Shown here: piece by piece, positions 1-9,969 of the stretch
Numbering within the stretch: position 1 is the stretch's first letter
How the letters are laid out: each line of letters begins with the position of its first letter
The notes under the pieces: generated by a model
Seen by the model: the letters and a program-made list of their open reading frames with translations, nothing else
Told to the model about the DNA's origin: nothing
Database searches by the model: none
Translations under genes and position numbers: made by a program
Assembly: GCA_039189975.1 (NCBI GenBank)
Contig: JBCCYI010000036.1
Location: forward strand, 1-24,738
Direction: 5' to 3'
Origin: HLUCCA09 sp039189975
GTDB taxonomy: Bacteria; Pseudomonadota; Alphaproteobacteria; Rhodobacterales; Rhodobacteraceae
Length of the DNA: 24,738 bases

Positions 1-475
1 ATGCGGGTGACCGGGAGGCGAATGCCCTCCTCAAAGATCGAGCGCGAGGTGCCCGAGGTCGAGCCCGGCGTCTTGCCGCCCACGTCCGCGTGGTGAGCGA
101 TGTTGCCAGCGAAGAAGCGGATGGCGCCATCGTGGAAGATCGGCGTGATGATCGAGATGTCCGGCAGGTGGCTGCCGCCGGCGAGGTAGGGATCGTTGGC
201 GATGAAGGCATCGCCCGGCGTGATATCGGAGGGCTTGTAGCGCTGAAGGATGGCTTCGACTGCACCGATCATGGCGCCAAGGTGGATGGGGATGTGATCG
301 GCTTGCGCGACCAGACGCCCACGCGCGTCGAAGAGCGCGGTCGAGCAATCACGCCGTTCCTTGATGTTGGAGGAAAACGACGACCGGATGAGGATCTGCC
401 CCATGTCTTCGGCGATCGCGAGAAGGCGGTTGGAGAAGACCTCCATGGCAATGGGGTCGGCAATGCGCTCGTCGG

Positions 476-479
<4 letters not shown>
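1..479 (-). CDS. hyuB: Hydantoinase B / 5-oxoprolinase B-type subunit, partial (N-terminal 159 residues)
   Basis: This is the N-terminal part of a HyuB-family subunit; the gene runs off the left edge of the window. Known family members pair with HyuA to hydrolyse a cyclic amide (N-methylhydantoin, 5-oxoproline) with ATP, in the cytoplasm. The visible sequence has the family's typical opening: a conserved 'DPIAMEVFSNRL' segment near residue 8, then 'ERRDCSTALFD', 'ADHIPIHLGAM', 'GDAFIANDPY', 'GGSHLPD' and 'HHADVGG'. Family members are usually 500-600 residues, so about 70% is missing. The ATG overlaps the hyuA stop codon as ATGA (476-479), so the two are translationally coupled. The substrate cannot be read from the sequence. 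Confidence 0.93.
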
Positions 480-2521
<2,042 letters not shown>

Positions 2522-2540
2522 GCCCCGAGGCTCCTCAATT

Positions 2541-2559
2541 TTGTATGATTGTTATACAA
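2541..2559. promoter_or_regulatory. Candidate operator A upstream of hyuA
   Basis: The dyad TTGTATGATTGTTATACAA has arms TTGTAT/ATACAA around a 7-bp centre, about 20 bp before the hyuA ATG. Its 12-bp GATTGTTATACA (2547-2558) is identical to 13677-13688 in the divergent promoter of the second ABC system. Its arm spacing differs from the other three sites, so it is the least regular member. Binding of a GntR-type regulator is inference. Confidence 0.6.
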
Positions 2560-2598
2560 GCCTTAGGCCGCGATGGCAGGGATAGCAAGCAACGTCTC

Positions 2599-3624
2599 TC
2601 ACGCCTCGGCCGCGGCGCGTTCAAGGTCCATCGGCATCAGCGTAGGGACGTCGCCGGCACGCCAGCAGGCCGACTGATGGCCCGGCTCAATCGTCTCAAG
2701 CTCTGGCCGTTCAACCTGGCAGCGGTCGATGGCCACGGGGCAGCGGGGGGAGAAGGCGCAGCCCGGCGGCGGCGAGATGGGGTTCGGCGGATCGCCTTGC
2801 AAAAGGATGCGCGTGCGTTTGCGTTCAAGGACCGGATCGGGGATCGGCGCGGCCGAGATGAGGGCTCGCGTATAGGGGTGGCCGGGGCTGCGGAAGAGCT
2901 TTGGCGCCGGGGCCTGTTCGACAATGCGGCCCAGATACATCACCGCGATCTCGTCGGAGACCGCGCGCACCACACCGAGTTCGTGCCCGATGAAGATGTA
3001 GGCAATCCCGAGGCTCTCCTGCAGGCGCCGCAGAAGGCGCATCACCTGCGCTTGGATCGACACGTCGAGCGCGGAGACAGGCTCATCGCAAACGATGAGA
3101 TCCGGTTCGCAGGCGAGCGCCCGCGCTATGCCGATGCGCTGACGCTGTCCCCCCGAAAACTCATGGGGGAACCGGTCGACCGCACTCTCGGGCAGATCCA
3201 CCATCGCAAGAAGCTCGCGCACCCGTTCAGCCACGGAGCCTTTGCGCAGAGCGTGGAGACGCACAGGCTCGGCAAGGACTTCGCCGGCCGTCATCCGCGG
3301 ATTGAGACTCGCGAACGGGTCCTGGAAGATCATCTGTACGCGGCGGCGCTGCCCTACCCGTTCGGCGCTGCTCATCGCCGCCATGTCCGCCCCGTTCAAG
3401 GACACGGTGCCAGACGTTGGCGCTTCGAGGCCGACGATGGCGCGGCCGAGGGTGGACTTGCCGCAGCCCGATTCGCCAACGAGGCCCAGCGTCCTGCCCC
3501 GCTCCACACAGAGCGACACGCCGTCCACAGCCTTCACCATCTGCCGTTCGGCCCACGGCAAAGCGCGCCCGCTCGGAAAATGCACTCTAACATCATCGGT
3601 GTTGAGGAGCGCGACGGCGGTCAC
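2599..3624 (-). CDS. Opp/Dpp-type ABC transporter ATPase (DppF/OppF-like), importer 1
   Basis: This is a 341-residue ATPase that powers uptake through the neighbouring permeases on the inner face of the membrane. Walker A is GESGCGKST (residues 50-58). Further along are the Q-loop 'MIFQDPFASLNP', the signature 'FSGGQRQR', Walker B 'LIVCDEPVSALD' and the H-loop 'IGHELGVV'. The C-terminal oligopeptide/dipeptide domain has 'PPPGCAFSPRCP' and further cysteines. I chose the GTG at 3622-3624, which overlaps the upstream stop as GTGA and has GGAG about 8 nt upstream. A 31-residue longer ATG reading is possible but would lie inside the preceding gene. It is the last gene of the five-gene importer operon. 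Confidence 0.93.
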   Translation of the reverse strand: MTAVALLNTDDVRVHFPSGRALPWAERQMVKAVDGVSLCVERGRTLGLVGESGCGKSTLGRAIVGLEAPTSGTVSLNGADMAAMSSAERVGQRRRVQMIFQDPFASLNPRMTAGEVLAEPVRLHALRKGSVAERVRELLAMVDLPESAVDRFPHEFSGGQRQRIGIARALACEPDLIVCDEPVSALDVSIQAQVMRLLRRLQESLGIAYIFIGHELGVVRAVSDEIAVMYLGRIVEQAPAPKLFRSPGHPYTRALISAAPIPDPVLERKRTRILLQGDPPNPISPPPGCAFSPRCPVAIDRCQVERPELETIEPGHQSACWRAGDVPTLMPMDLERAAAEA

Positions 3625-4604
3625 GGTGCGGTCTCCGCCGGCACGCTTACGAGGTGGCACGCGGCAACGTGCCCCACCGGCCCTGCCGCGGCGAGATCGG
3701 GTGCAATTCGCCGGCACTCCGGGACCGTCTGTGCGCAGCGGGGCGCAAAAGCACAGCCTGCCGTGCGCTGGAGCGGGTCGGGTGGCGTGCCGGGGATCGA
3801 CACAGGCACCGCCGCATCGCGGTCGAAGCGCGGCACGGAGCCGAGTAGGCCCTCGGTGTAGGGCATGCGCGGGGTGGCAAACACGGTGTCGACGGAGCCG
3901 CTCTCCACAATGCGCCCGGCATACATCACCGCCACCTTGTCGGCGACGCCGGCAACGACACCCAAGTCATGGCTGATGAGGATCATCGCCATGCCGAGGT
4001 CTTTCTGTAGCCGCCGGATGAGGTCGAGGATCTGCGCCTGGATGGTGACATCGAGCGCCGTTGTTGGCTCGTCAGCGATGAGCAGCTTGGGACGACACGC
4101 GACGGCCATCGCGATCATCACCCGCTGGCGCATGCCGCCGGAAAATTGATGCGGGAAGGCTCGCAGCCGTTGACGTGGCGAGGGCACACCCACGAGGGCC
4201 AGCGCCTCCACCGCCGCATCTCGCGCAGCGCCGGCCGAAAGGCCCTCGTGCAGCTCGAACATTTCGGTGAGCTGGCGTCCGATGGTGAGAACCGGGTTCA
4301 GGGACGTCATCGGGTCCTGAAAGATCATGCCGATCTCCCGGCCCCTCAACGCCCGAAGGCTGCGCTCGTCCGCCTTGGCGAGGTCGCGGCCATCGAACTC
4401 GATCGCGGCGGCCGAGACGCTGCCCCGAGGCAGCAGCCCCAACACCGAGAGGACCGACACCGACTTGCCGGAGCCCGATTCGCCGACGATGGCGAGCGTC
4501 TCGCCGGCCGCCACGGCGAAGGAGATGTCATCGACGGCAAGTAGTCGCCCCCCTTCGGTGTTGAACACGATGGTCAGATCTTGAACACGCAAGAGTTCGC
4601 TCAT
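3621..4604 (-). CDS. Opp/Dpp-type ABC transporter ATPase (DppD/OppD-like), importer 1
   Basis: This 327-residue protein is the second nucleotide-binding subunit of importer 1. Walker A is GESGSGKSV (41-49), followed by 'MIFQDPMTSLNP', signature 'FSGGMRQR', Walker B 'LLIADEPTTALD' and H-loop 'ISHDLGVV'. The C-terminal peptide-transporter domain has a cysteine cluster starting at 'GCAFAPRC'. Related DppD subunits have been reported to bind an iron-sulphur cluster there; whether this one does is inference. It overlaps the permease stop by ATGA (4601-4604) and the next ATPase start by GTGA. A heterodimer with the downstream ATPase is expected. Confidence 0.94.
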   Translation of the reverse strand: MSELLRVQDLTIVFNTEGGRLLAVDDISFAVAAGETLAIVGESGSGKSVSVLSVLGLLPRGSVSAAAIEFDGRDLAKADERSLRALRGREIGMIFQDPMTSLNPVLTIGRQLTEMFELHEGLSAGAARDAAVEALALVGVPSPRQRLRAFPHQFSGGMRQRVMIAMAVACRPKLLIADEPTTALDVTIQAQILDLIRRLQKDLGMAMILISHDLGVVAGVADKVAVMYAGRIVESGSVDTVFATPRMPYTEGLLGSVPRFDRDAAVPVSIPGTPPDPLQRTAGCAFAPRCAQTVPECRRIAPDLAAAGPVGHVAACHLVSVPAETAP

Positions 4605-5476
4605 GGATTGCGTGCCCTGGGATCAAGCGCGTCGCGCAGACCATCGCCGACGAGGTTGAAGGCGATCACCACCGTGAGAATGGCAAGGCCGGGGAAGGTG
4701 GCAATCCACCATGCGCGGCGTAAGAGGGTTCGCCCCTCAGCCGACATGAGGCCCCACTCGGCGGTCGGTGGCTGGGCGCCGAGGCCCAGGAAGGAGAGAC
4801 CCGCCCCCACGAGGATTGCGCTTCCCACCTGGAGCGTAGCGAAAACGATCAACGGGCCAGACGTGTTGGGAAGGACATGCCGGGCCATGATCCGGGGCGC
4901 CCGGTTGCCGACCAGCCACGCGGCCTCGACATAAGGCTGCGCCCGCGCCGCAAGCACAGAGCCGCGGGTGAGCCGCGCGTACTCGGGCACGGAGGCGATG
5001 CCCACGGCAATCATCACGTTGACAATGCCGGGACCCAAGGTGGCGATGATGATGAGCGCCAGGATGATCGAGGGAAAGGCCAGCATTGCGTCGATGATGC
5101 GCGAGATCACCGCATCGACACGGCCGCCGATGTAGCCGGCCACGAGGCCGAGAGTGACGCCGGGCACCATGCCGAACAGCACGCTCACGAAGCCCAGCAC
5201 CAGCGAGATGCGGGCCCCATGGATGACCCGGCTCAGCATGTCACGCCCCAGCTGGTCGGTGCCGAGCCAGTGCGCGGCCGACGGCGCTTGCCGAGCACGC
5301 GCGACAAGCTCGTTAGGGGCGTAAGGGGCGACGGCATCGGCAAAGATCGCGAGGCCGACCCACGTCACGAGCAGCACCATTCCTACCCAAGCGCCGCGAT
5401 GGCGCAGAAAGCGCCTGAGGGCCATGCGCGCCGGTGGGCGCCGCTGCGCCAGTGCGGCCACCGCCTCAACGGTCAT
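4601..5476 (-). CDS. Opp/Dpp-type ABC transporter permease (DppC/OppC-like), importer 1
   Basis: This is a 291-residue inner-membrane permease. The first membrane segment lies at about residues 30-48, followed by the family motif LGTDQLGRD (71-79) and a short periplasmic loop. Several more hydrophobic segments and the EAA coupling loop ('VEAAWLVGNRAPRIMARHVLP') follow. The C-terminus carries the usual 'LGLGAQPPTAEWG' and 'DGLRDALDPR' segments. The start at 5474-5476 overlaps the upstream permease by 11 nt. A start nine residues earlier (5503) is also open, and neither has a clear Shine-Dalgarno sequence. It forms the channel with the preceding permease. Confidence 0.93.
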   Translation of the reverse strand: MTVEAVAALAQRRPPARMALRRFLRHRGAWVGMVLLVTWVGLAIFADAVAPYAPNELVARARQAPSAAHWLGTDQLGRDMLSRVIHGARISLVLGFVSVLFGMVPGVTLGLVAGYIGGRVDAVISRIIDAMLAFPSIILALIIIATLGPGIVNVMIAVGIASVPEYARLTRGSVLAARAQPYVEAAWLVGNRAPRIMARHVLPNTSGPLIVFATLQVGSAILVGAGLSFLGLGAQPPTAEWGLMSAEGRTLLRRAWWIATFPGLAILTVVIAFNLVGDGLRDALDPRARNP

Positions 5477-6401
5477 AGCGGATCCGCGGATCGAGCCAGG
5501 CATAAAGGATGTCGACGATGAGGTTGGCCGTCACATACGTCACCGACAGGAAGAGCACCGCGCCCTGGATCAGCGGATAGTCCTTCTGCAGGATCGAGCT
5601 CACAATCATGCGCCCGATGCCGGGGCGGCTAAACACGGTCTCGGTCACAACAGTGCCGGCGAGCATGTTGCCAAATTGGAGGCCCAGGATCGTCACCACC
5701 GGGATCATGGCGTTCTTGATCCCGTGCCGGGCCATCAGGAGCCGCGGCGGCAGGCCCTTGGCGCGGCCGGTGCGCATATAGTCTTGGCCCAGAACATCAA
5801 GGAGACTGGAGCGCATTAGCCGCGCGATCAAGCCGGCGTTGATGAGCCCCAAGGTGAGCGCCGGCATCACCAAAGAGCGCCACCCCGTGGAGCCGGCCGA
5901 TGGCAGCATGCCGAGCGTGAAGGCGAAGACCGAAATGAGGACGAGGCCGAGGAAGAAGACTGGCGTCGAAGCGCCGAGATAAGAAAAACTCATGGTGAAG
6001 GCGTCGACCCACCCACCGCGCCGCATCGCCGCGATCATACCGAGCGGGACTCCGATGATGAGTGAGCACACCAGCCCGGCAAACGCCAACTGCATTGTCG
6101 GGGCGAGCCGGTCGAGGATCATGTCGAGTACAGGTTCGCGGAAGCGGATCGATTCGCCCAGATCGCCGACCAGCGCGCCGGTCAGGAAGTTGAAGTACTG
6201 GACGATGATCGGGTCGTTCAGCCCCATCTTCTCGCGTAGCGCATCGAGGCGCTCGGGCGTGATCACCCCGCCCTCGGCGCCCTGCAGCATCAGCATCGCC
6301 GGATCGCCCGGCAGAATGCGCATGATCGCAAAGACGATCAGCGACACGATGAAAAGGACCGGAATCATCTGCAGGATCCGGCCGAGGATGTAGCCGCCCA
6401 T
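5466..6401 (-). CDS. Opp/Dpp-type ABC transporter permease (DppB/OppB-like), importer 1
   Basis: This is a 311-residue permease of full family length. Membrane segment 1 lies at about residues 9-28 and is followed by the family motif LPGDP (30-34). It has the typical 'GDLGESIRFREPV' segment and an EAA coupling loop ('MRTGRAKGLPPRLLMARHGI'). It ends with 'VDILYAWLDPRIRYDR'. It follows the binding-protein gene after 75 bp that include a strong hairpin (6443-6467), and it is coupled to the second permease. Solute specificity is set mainly by the binding protein and cannot be named. Confidence 0.94.
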   Translation of the reverse strand: MGGYILGRILQMIPVLFIVSLIVFAIMRILPGDPAMLMLQGAEGGVITPERLDALREKMGLNDPIIVQYFNFLTGALVGDLGESIRFREPVLDMILDRLAPTMQLAFAGLVCSLIIGVPLGMIAAMRRGGWVDAFTMSFSYLGASTPVFFLGLVLISVFAFTLGMLPSAGSTGWRSLVMPALTLGLINAGLIARLMRSSLLDVLGQDYMRTGRAKGLPPRLLMARHGIKNAMIPVVTILGLQFGNMLAGTVVTETVFSRPGIGRMIVSSILQKDYPLIQGAVLFLSVTYVTANLIVDILYAWLDPRIRYDR

Positions 6402-6442
6402 CGTGCCCCCGCGCCCTGTGCGCCGTCCGCCGTGTCGTCAAG

Positions 6443-6467
6443 GCCGGGGCCCGCGCGGGGCCCCGGC
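6443..6467 (-). promoter_or_regulatory. GC-rich intergenic hairpin between binding-protein and permease genes
   Basis: A perfect 10-bp stem (6443-6452 with 6458-6467) closes a 5-nt loop directly after the binding-protein stop codon. No T-run follows in the direction of transcription. By analogy with other binding-protein operons, I infer an mRNA-stabilising or partly attenuating structure that gives more binding protein than permease. Confidence 0.7.
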
Positions 6468-6476
6468 AAGAGCGCC

Positions 6477-8078
6477 TCAGTTGATCGAGACGTCGTGGAT
6501 GAAGAAGTGCGTGCCCTCAGCACCGAGCTTGAAGCCGTCGACTTTGCCAGACACCGCAAAGTAGGACGGCTGCGACAGCGTCGGCAGCACCAGCGCGTTC
6601 TCCATGATGTGCTGTTGGGCAGACTTCGCGGCCTCGCAACGGGCGTCCCAGTTCGGATTCCCGGCGACCTCTTTCAGAAGCGTATTGAGGTCCTCGTTGA
6701 CGTAACCCGTCCAAGCCCAGCCGCCCGGATAGTCGTACTGCGAGTTCCATATGTCATCGAGGATCTTCGGATCGGGGCTGCGCAGACGCTCGTACATGAT
6801 CTCGAAATCGCGGGCATTCACGCGCTCCAACTGGATCGGTCCAGGGACCTTTTCCACCGAGATGCCAACGCCGACGTCAAGGAATTGCGCCTGGACGACC
6901 TCGCCGATTTCGGGGTGATGGAGGATCGACCAGCCGAGTTCCAGCCGTTCGCCGTCCGGCACCCCCTCCACGCCCTTGGCAACGCGCAGCGCACCCTCGC
7001 CCTCGACCCAACCGGCCTCTTCCAGCAGCGCCTTGGCCTTCTCAGGGTCGAACGGGTACATCTCGCTCGCGCCCTCCCAGAAGCACGGGTGGATGTTGTT
7101 GAGCGGCCCGTCCGCCTCGCCGTAAAGCCCATCGTAGAGGATGTCGTTGACCTTCCCCATGTCGCGCGCATGTAGGAGCGCTTGGCGCAGACGAATGTCC
7201 TGCAGCTTGGGTTCGCGCAGGTTGAAGATCATCTGCAAGCCGGTGCCCGACTGGCCGATCGACAACAGCTCGGCATCGGGATTGTCCGTGTATTGGTCGG
7301 TGGATAGCGCCGGGATCTGGTAGGCGATATCGGATTCGCCCGACGCCACGACGGAGCCGTGCACGCCTTCCTCGGCGATGAACTGGATGCGAACGGTGTC
7401 GACCGCCGCTTTGCCGTCGAGCTCCACAGCGGCGTTGGCGTTCTTGTAGTCGTCCCAGCTTTCCATGAGGATGTGGTCGTTGGCGACCCACTCGACCAGC
7501 TTGAATGGCCCGGTGCCGATCAGCTCTTTGTCGAACTCCTGCGGTGTGGAGGCTGCAGCGGCGGTGGGCGACCAGATGGGTGCCTTGGTCGCCATGTCGA
7601 GGAAGGTGACCCAGGGCTCGCTGTAGGTGAACTTTACCGTCATGTCGTCGAGGGCTTCGACCGACTCAAGTGGGCCGACCTGGTTGGCAAGCAGCGCCGA
7701 GCCGGTTTCAGGGTCCATGATGCGGTTGAAGTTGTAGACGACCGCGTCGGCGTTAAAGGGCGTGCCGTCTTGAAAACTGATCCCCTCGCGCAGGCTGAGC
7801 GTGAACTCCTTGGCGTCGTCGGAGATCTCCCAACTGGTCGCCAGGCCCGGCACGAACGAGCTGTCCGGAGCTCGGATCACGAGCGGGTCGCTCATGAACG
7901 TGTTGATCAGCATGGTCGAGGTATAGGGATCCACCTGATAGTCGAGGTTTGCAGGCTCAATGCTCGCCCGCACCGCGAGCCGCAACTCCTGCGCAAACGC
8001 CGGCGAGGCCGCCACAAGCGCAACAGCACTCACCGCCAGCAACATACCGCCGCGGGCGGTTAAGGTTCTTGGTCTCAT
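6477..8078 (-). CDS. Extracellular solute-binding protein family 5 (peptide/opine-type), importer 1
   Basis: This is a 533-residue periplasmic receptor for importer 1. The N-terminus is a clear Sec signal: basic 'MRPRTLTARGG', a hydrophobic stretch, then a likely cut after 'SPAFA' near residue 29. The mature part has family-5 landmarks: 'FVPGLATSWEISDDAKEFTLSLREGISFQDGTPFNADAVVYNFNRI', here split over residues of about 75-120, and later 'GTGPFKLVEW' and 'FDPEKAKALLEEAGW'. Such proteins carry peptides, opines, nickel chelates or glutathione, so the ligand is open. A purine-rich GGGGAG about 8 nt before the ATG supports the start. It is divergent to the Rid/aminotransferase unit, sharing the 8079-8353 gap with candidate operator D. 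Confidence 0.95.
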   Translation of the reverse strand: MRPRTLTARGGMLLAVSAVALVAASPAFAQELRLAVRASIEPANLDYQVDPYTSTMLINTFMSDPLVIRAPDSSFVPGLATSWEISDDAKEFTLSLREGISFQDGTPFNADAVVYNFNRIMDPETGSALLANQVGPLESVEALDDMTVKFTYSEPWVTFLDMATKAPIWSPTAAAASTPQEFDKELIGTGPFKLVEWVANDHILMESWDDYKNANAAVELDGKAAVDTVRIQFIAEEGVHGSVVASGESDIAYQIPALSTDQYTDNPDAELLSIGQSGTGLQMIFNLREPKLQDIRLRQALLHARDMGKVNDILYDGLYGEADGPLNNIHPCFWEGASEMYPFDPEKAKALLEEAGWVEGEGALRVAKGVEGVPDGERLELGWSILHHPEIGEVVQAQFLDVGVGISVEKVPGPIQLERVNARDFEIMYERLRSPDPKILDDIWNSQYDYPGGWAWTGYVNEDLNTLLKEVAGNPNWDARCEAAKSAQQHIMENALVLPTLSQPSYFAVSGKVDGFKLGAEGTHFFIHDVSIN

Positions 8079-8353
8079 CTTCGCGCTCCCCTGTCGTTGG
8101 TTCTGCCGTCCGGTCTGGCGGTCCGGTCACAACGTCCCGAACAGACGCGATAGCGCGCTTTACCGCTTGTCGATCTGGCTGAAGACTTGTCTGGCGAAAT
8201 GCTGACCGATGCTCACGTCTCCGCTCAAAAGCCGCCGTCACGTGCCGTTCGATTGCGCCTTGCGCGCACGCTGGACGCGCGCCAGACTGGCATGCAGTCA
8301 TACAGTATGCAAATGGCTTGCCACCAACACACTCCCACCCAAAAGGCACGCCC
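8079..8353. promoter_or_regulatory. Divergent intergenic region between binding-protein and Rid-family genes
   Basis: This 275-bp gap must hold the promoters for both divergent units. Besides the palindrome at 8296-8312 I see no gene with family features; the open frames crossing it look non-coding. No confident -35/-10 pair could be assigned by eye. Confidence 0.65.
8296..8312. promoter_or_regulatory. Candidate operator D upstream of the Rid-family gene
   Basis: AGTCATACAGTATGCAA contains the perfect palindrome CATACAGTATG (8299-8309). It matches site B in 12 of 17 positions, including the whole ATACAGT core, and lies 41 nt before the Rid-family ATG. It may serve that unit and also the divergent importer 1 operon, whose start codon is about 220 bp away. 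Confidence 0.6.
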
Positions 8354-8758
8354 ATGCCATCATCCGCCATCGTTCTGTCCAGCCCGCCCGACGTCGCGCC
8401 GGCGAGCAGCTATGAGCACGCCGCCCGGTGCGGCGACTTTCTGTTCCTCGCCGGGCAGATCGCCAAGGACGCGTCAGGAGCGTGGGTCGGTCTGGGTGAT
8501 GCTGGCGCGCAGGCCGACCAGGTCTACCACAACATCGGGCGGATCCTGGTGCACCAAGGCGCAGCGCCGCAGAATGTCGTCAAGATCACCACGTTCCTGG
8601 TCGACCGAGGCGACCGCGACGCGGTCACGGCGGCGCGCCTCGCGTTCTTCGGCGACCACCGTCCACCGCATACAGGGCTGATCATCGCCGGCCTCGGCTC
8701 GCCCGAAGTGAAGGTGGAGGTCGAGGTCGTCGCCTACTTGCCACCGCCAGCGCCGTGA
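8354..8758 (+). CDS. Rid/YjgF/YER057c family protein lacking the canonical arginine
   Basis: This 134-residue protein has the Rid fold signature: 'LFLAGQIAKD' near residue 31, 'QADQVYHNIGRIL', 'VVKITTFLVD' and the closing 'VEVEVVAYLP'. Canonical RidA hydrolyses 2-aminoacrylate and other imines and needs an arginine in the 'PARS' stretch (R105 in E. coli RidA). The equivalent stretch here reads 'PPHTG', with His106 in that place. It probably belongs to one of the Rid subfamilies without standard imine deaminase activity. The start at 8354 is preferred over one 12 codons earlier because AAAAGG sits 7-8 nt upstream. The stop overlaps the aminotransferase GTG (GTGA). Confidence 0.9.
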   Translation: MPSSAIVLSSPPDVAPASSYEHAARCGDFLFLAGQIAKDASGAWVGLGDAGAQADQVYHNIGRILVHQGAAPQNVVKITTFLVDRGDRDAVTAARLAFFGDHRPPHTGLIIAGLGSPEVKVEVEVVAYLPPPAP

Positions 8759-9897
8759 CCGTTCGGCTTTACGATCACGCCAAGCTCTACCGCGATGCCC
8801 AGCCGGAGATCGATGCTGCGATAGCGCGCGTGCTCGGTTCGGGACGCCTCGATTGGGGGCCAGAGGTGCCGGCGTTCGAGGCTGAGTTGGCGGACTGGCT
8901 CGGGGCCAACCATGTGGTAACGACGGGCTCGGGCACCACCGCGCTACAGGCGGCGCTGTTGGCGCTCGGGCTCGGGCCGGACGACGAAGTCATCACGGTG
9001 CCCAACACCGACATTGCCTGCTCCTCGGCGATCCGGCTCGCCGGCGCGCGCGTGGTGTGGGTGGACATCGATCCGCTGACACGCTGCATGGATGTCGCGG
9101 CTGCGGCGGCAGCCATAACCCCCCGCACGCGCGCCTTGATGCCAGTGGATATGTACGGCCATCCGGCCGACCTTCGCGCGCTCAGGGCTTTGGCAGACCG
9201 GCACGGCCTCCGGGTCGTTGAAGATGCCTGCCTCGCCCTCGGCGCTGAGATCGATGGCCAACGCGTCGGCTGCTTCGGCGATGTCACCTGTTTCAGCTTC
9301 GCCCCCACCAAGCACCTGGGCGCGTTTGGATCTGCGGGGGCTTGTGTCACCGGCGATGCAGCGCTCGCGGGCCGGATTGAGCGCATTGTCGCCTACGGCC
9401 AATCGCGCGCCCATCACATGACAACATTTGGAGGCGGTGGGGGGGCGCTTTGCCATGAAACCGACGGTTTGAATGCCCGTATGGACGAGCTGCAGGCTGC
9501 GGTCCTGCGGACCAAGCTGATCCATTTGGACGTCACGCTGGAGCAACGCCGGGCACAGGCGGCACGCTACAGCGCGCAGCTGGCTGCAGCGCCTGTGCAC
9601 CTCCCCAGCGAGCATGGACCCGTTCGCCATGCATGGCGCAACTACGTCATCGAGGTTGACGACCGGGACACGTTGCGCGCCGCGCTCGCCGATCGCGGGA
9701 TCGCGACGAACACGCCCTATGCGCCGCCGATGCATCTACAACCTGTCTATCGGGAGCTTGGCGGCAAGCCGGGCGACTTTCCAATGGCGGAGCGGTCCTG
9801 CACGCGGCTATTGGGGCTGCCGCTCGGCCCGCATCTGACCCTTGACGAGATCGATGCGGTGTCAAACGCGGTGCGCGACATTCTCCGCGCCGTCTGA
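8755..9897 (+). CDS. DegT/DnrJ/EryC1/StrS-family PLP-dependent aminotransferase
   Basis: This is a 380-residue fold-type I PLP enzyme. 'GSGTTALQAALLALGLG' (58-74) binds the cofactor phosphate, 'VVEDACLALGA' (154-164) supplies the aspartate that contacts the pyridine nitrogen (Asp157), and 'SFAPTKHLGAFGSAGA' (181-196) carries the Schiff-base lysine, Lys186. Family members usually aminate keto-sugars on nucleotide carriers, using glutamate or glutamine. No nucleotide-sugar gene is seen here, so the role is more likely catabolic or on a free substrate (inference). The GTG start overlaps the Rid stop, so both proteins are made together. A strong terminator follows 23 bp after the stop. Confidence 0.93.
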   Translation: MTVRLYDHAKLYRDAQPEIDAAIARVLGSGRLDWGPEVPAFEAELADWLGANHVVTTGSGTTALQAALLALGLGPDDEVITVPNTDIACSSAIRLAGARVVWVDIDPLTRCMDVAAAAAAITPRTRALMPVDMYGHPADLRALRALADRHGLRVVEDACLALGAEIDGQRVGCFGDVTCFSFAPTKHLGAFGSAGACVTGDAALAGRIERIVAYGQSRAHHMTTFGGGGGALCHETDGLNARMDELQAAVLRTKLIHLDVTLEQRRAQAARYSAQLAAAPVHLPSEHGPVRHAWRNYVIEVDDRDTLRAALADRGIATNTPYAPPMHLQPVYRELGGKPGDFPMAERSCTRLLGLPLGPHLTLDEIDAVSNAVRDILRAV

Positions 9898-9920
9898 GCC
9901 ATCGCGCCGCCGCCGTGGCG

Positions 9921-9965
9921 GACACGCCCGGTGCCGGCGGAACCGGCACGGGGCGTGTCTTTGTT
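9921..9965 (+). terminator. Rho-independent terminator after the aminotransferase gene
   Basis: A 17-bp stem with a single mismatch (9921-9937 with 9943-9959) and a 5-nt loop is followed by a T-rich run (TTTGTTT) on the plus strand. It ends the Rid/aminotransferase unit. It also separates that unit from the convergent second binding-protein gene. In the minus direction there is no T-tract after the stem. Confidence 0.9.
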
Positions 9966-9969
9966 TGAT

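Noticed and set aside
2545..3861. Long plus-strand open frame (438 codons) opposite the importer 1 ATPases
   Set aside because: It is antisense to two clear ABC ATPase genes, has an Arg/His-rich composition typical of GC-rich shadow frames and no family motif.
6443..6467. Calling the hairpin a full Rho-independent terminator
   Set aside because: No T-run follows, and the downstream permeases and ATPases need read-through because no other promoter is visible.
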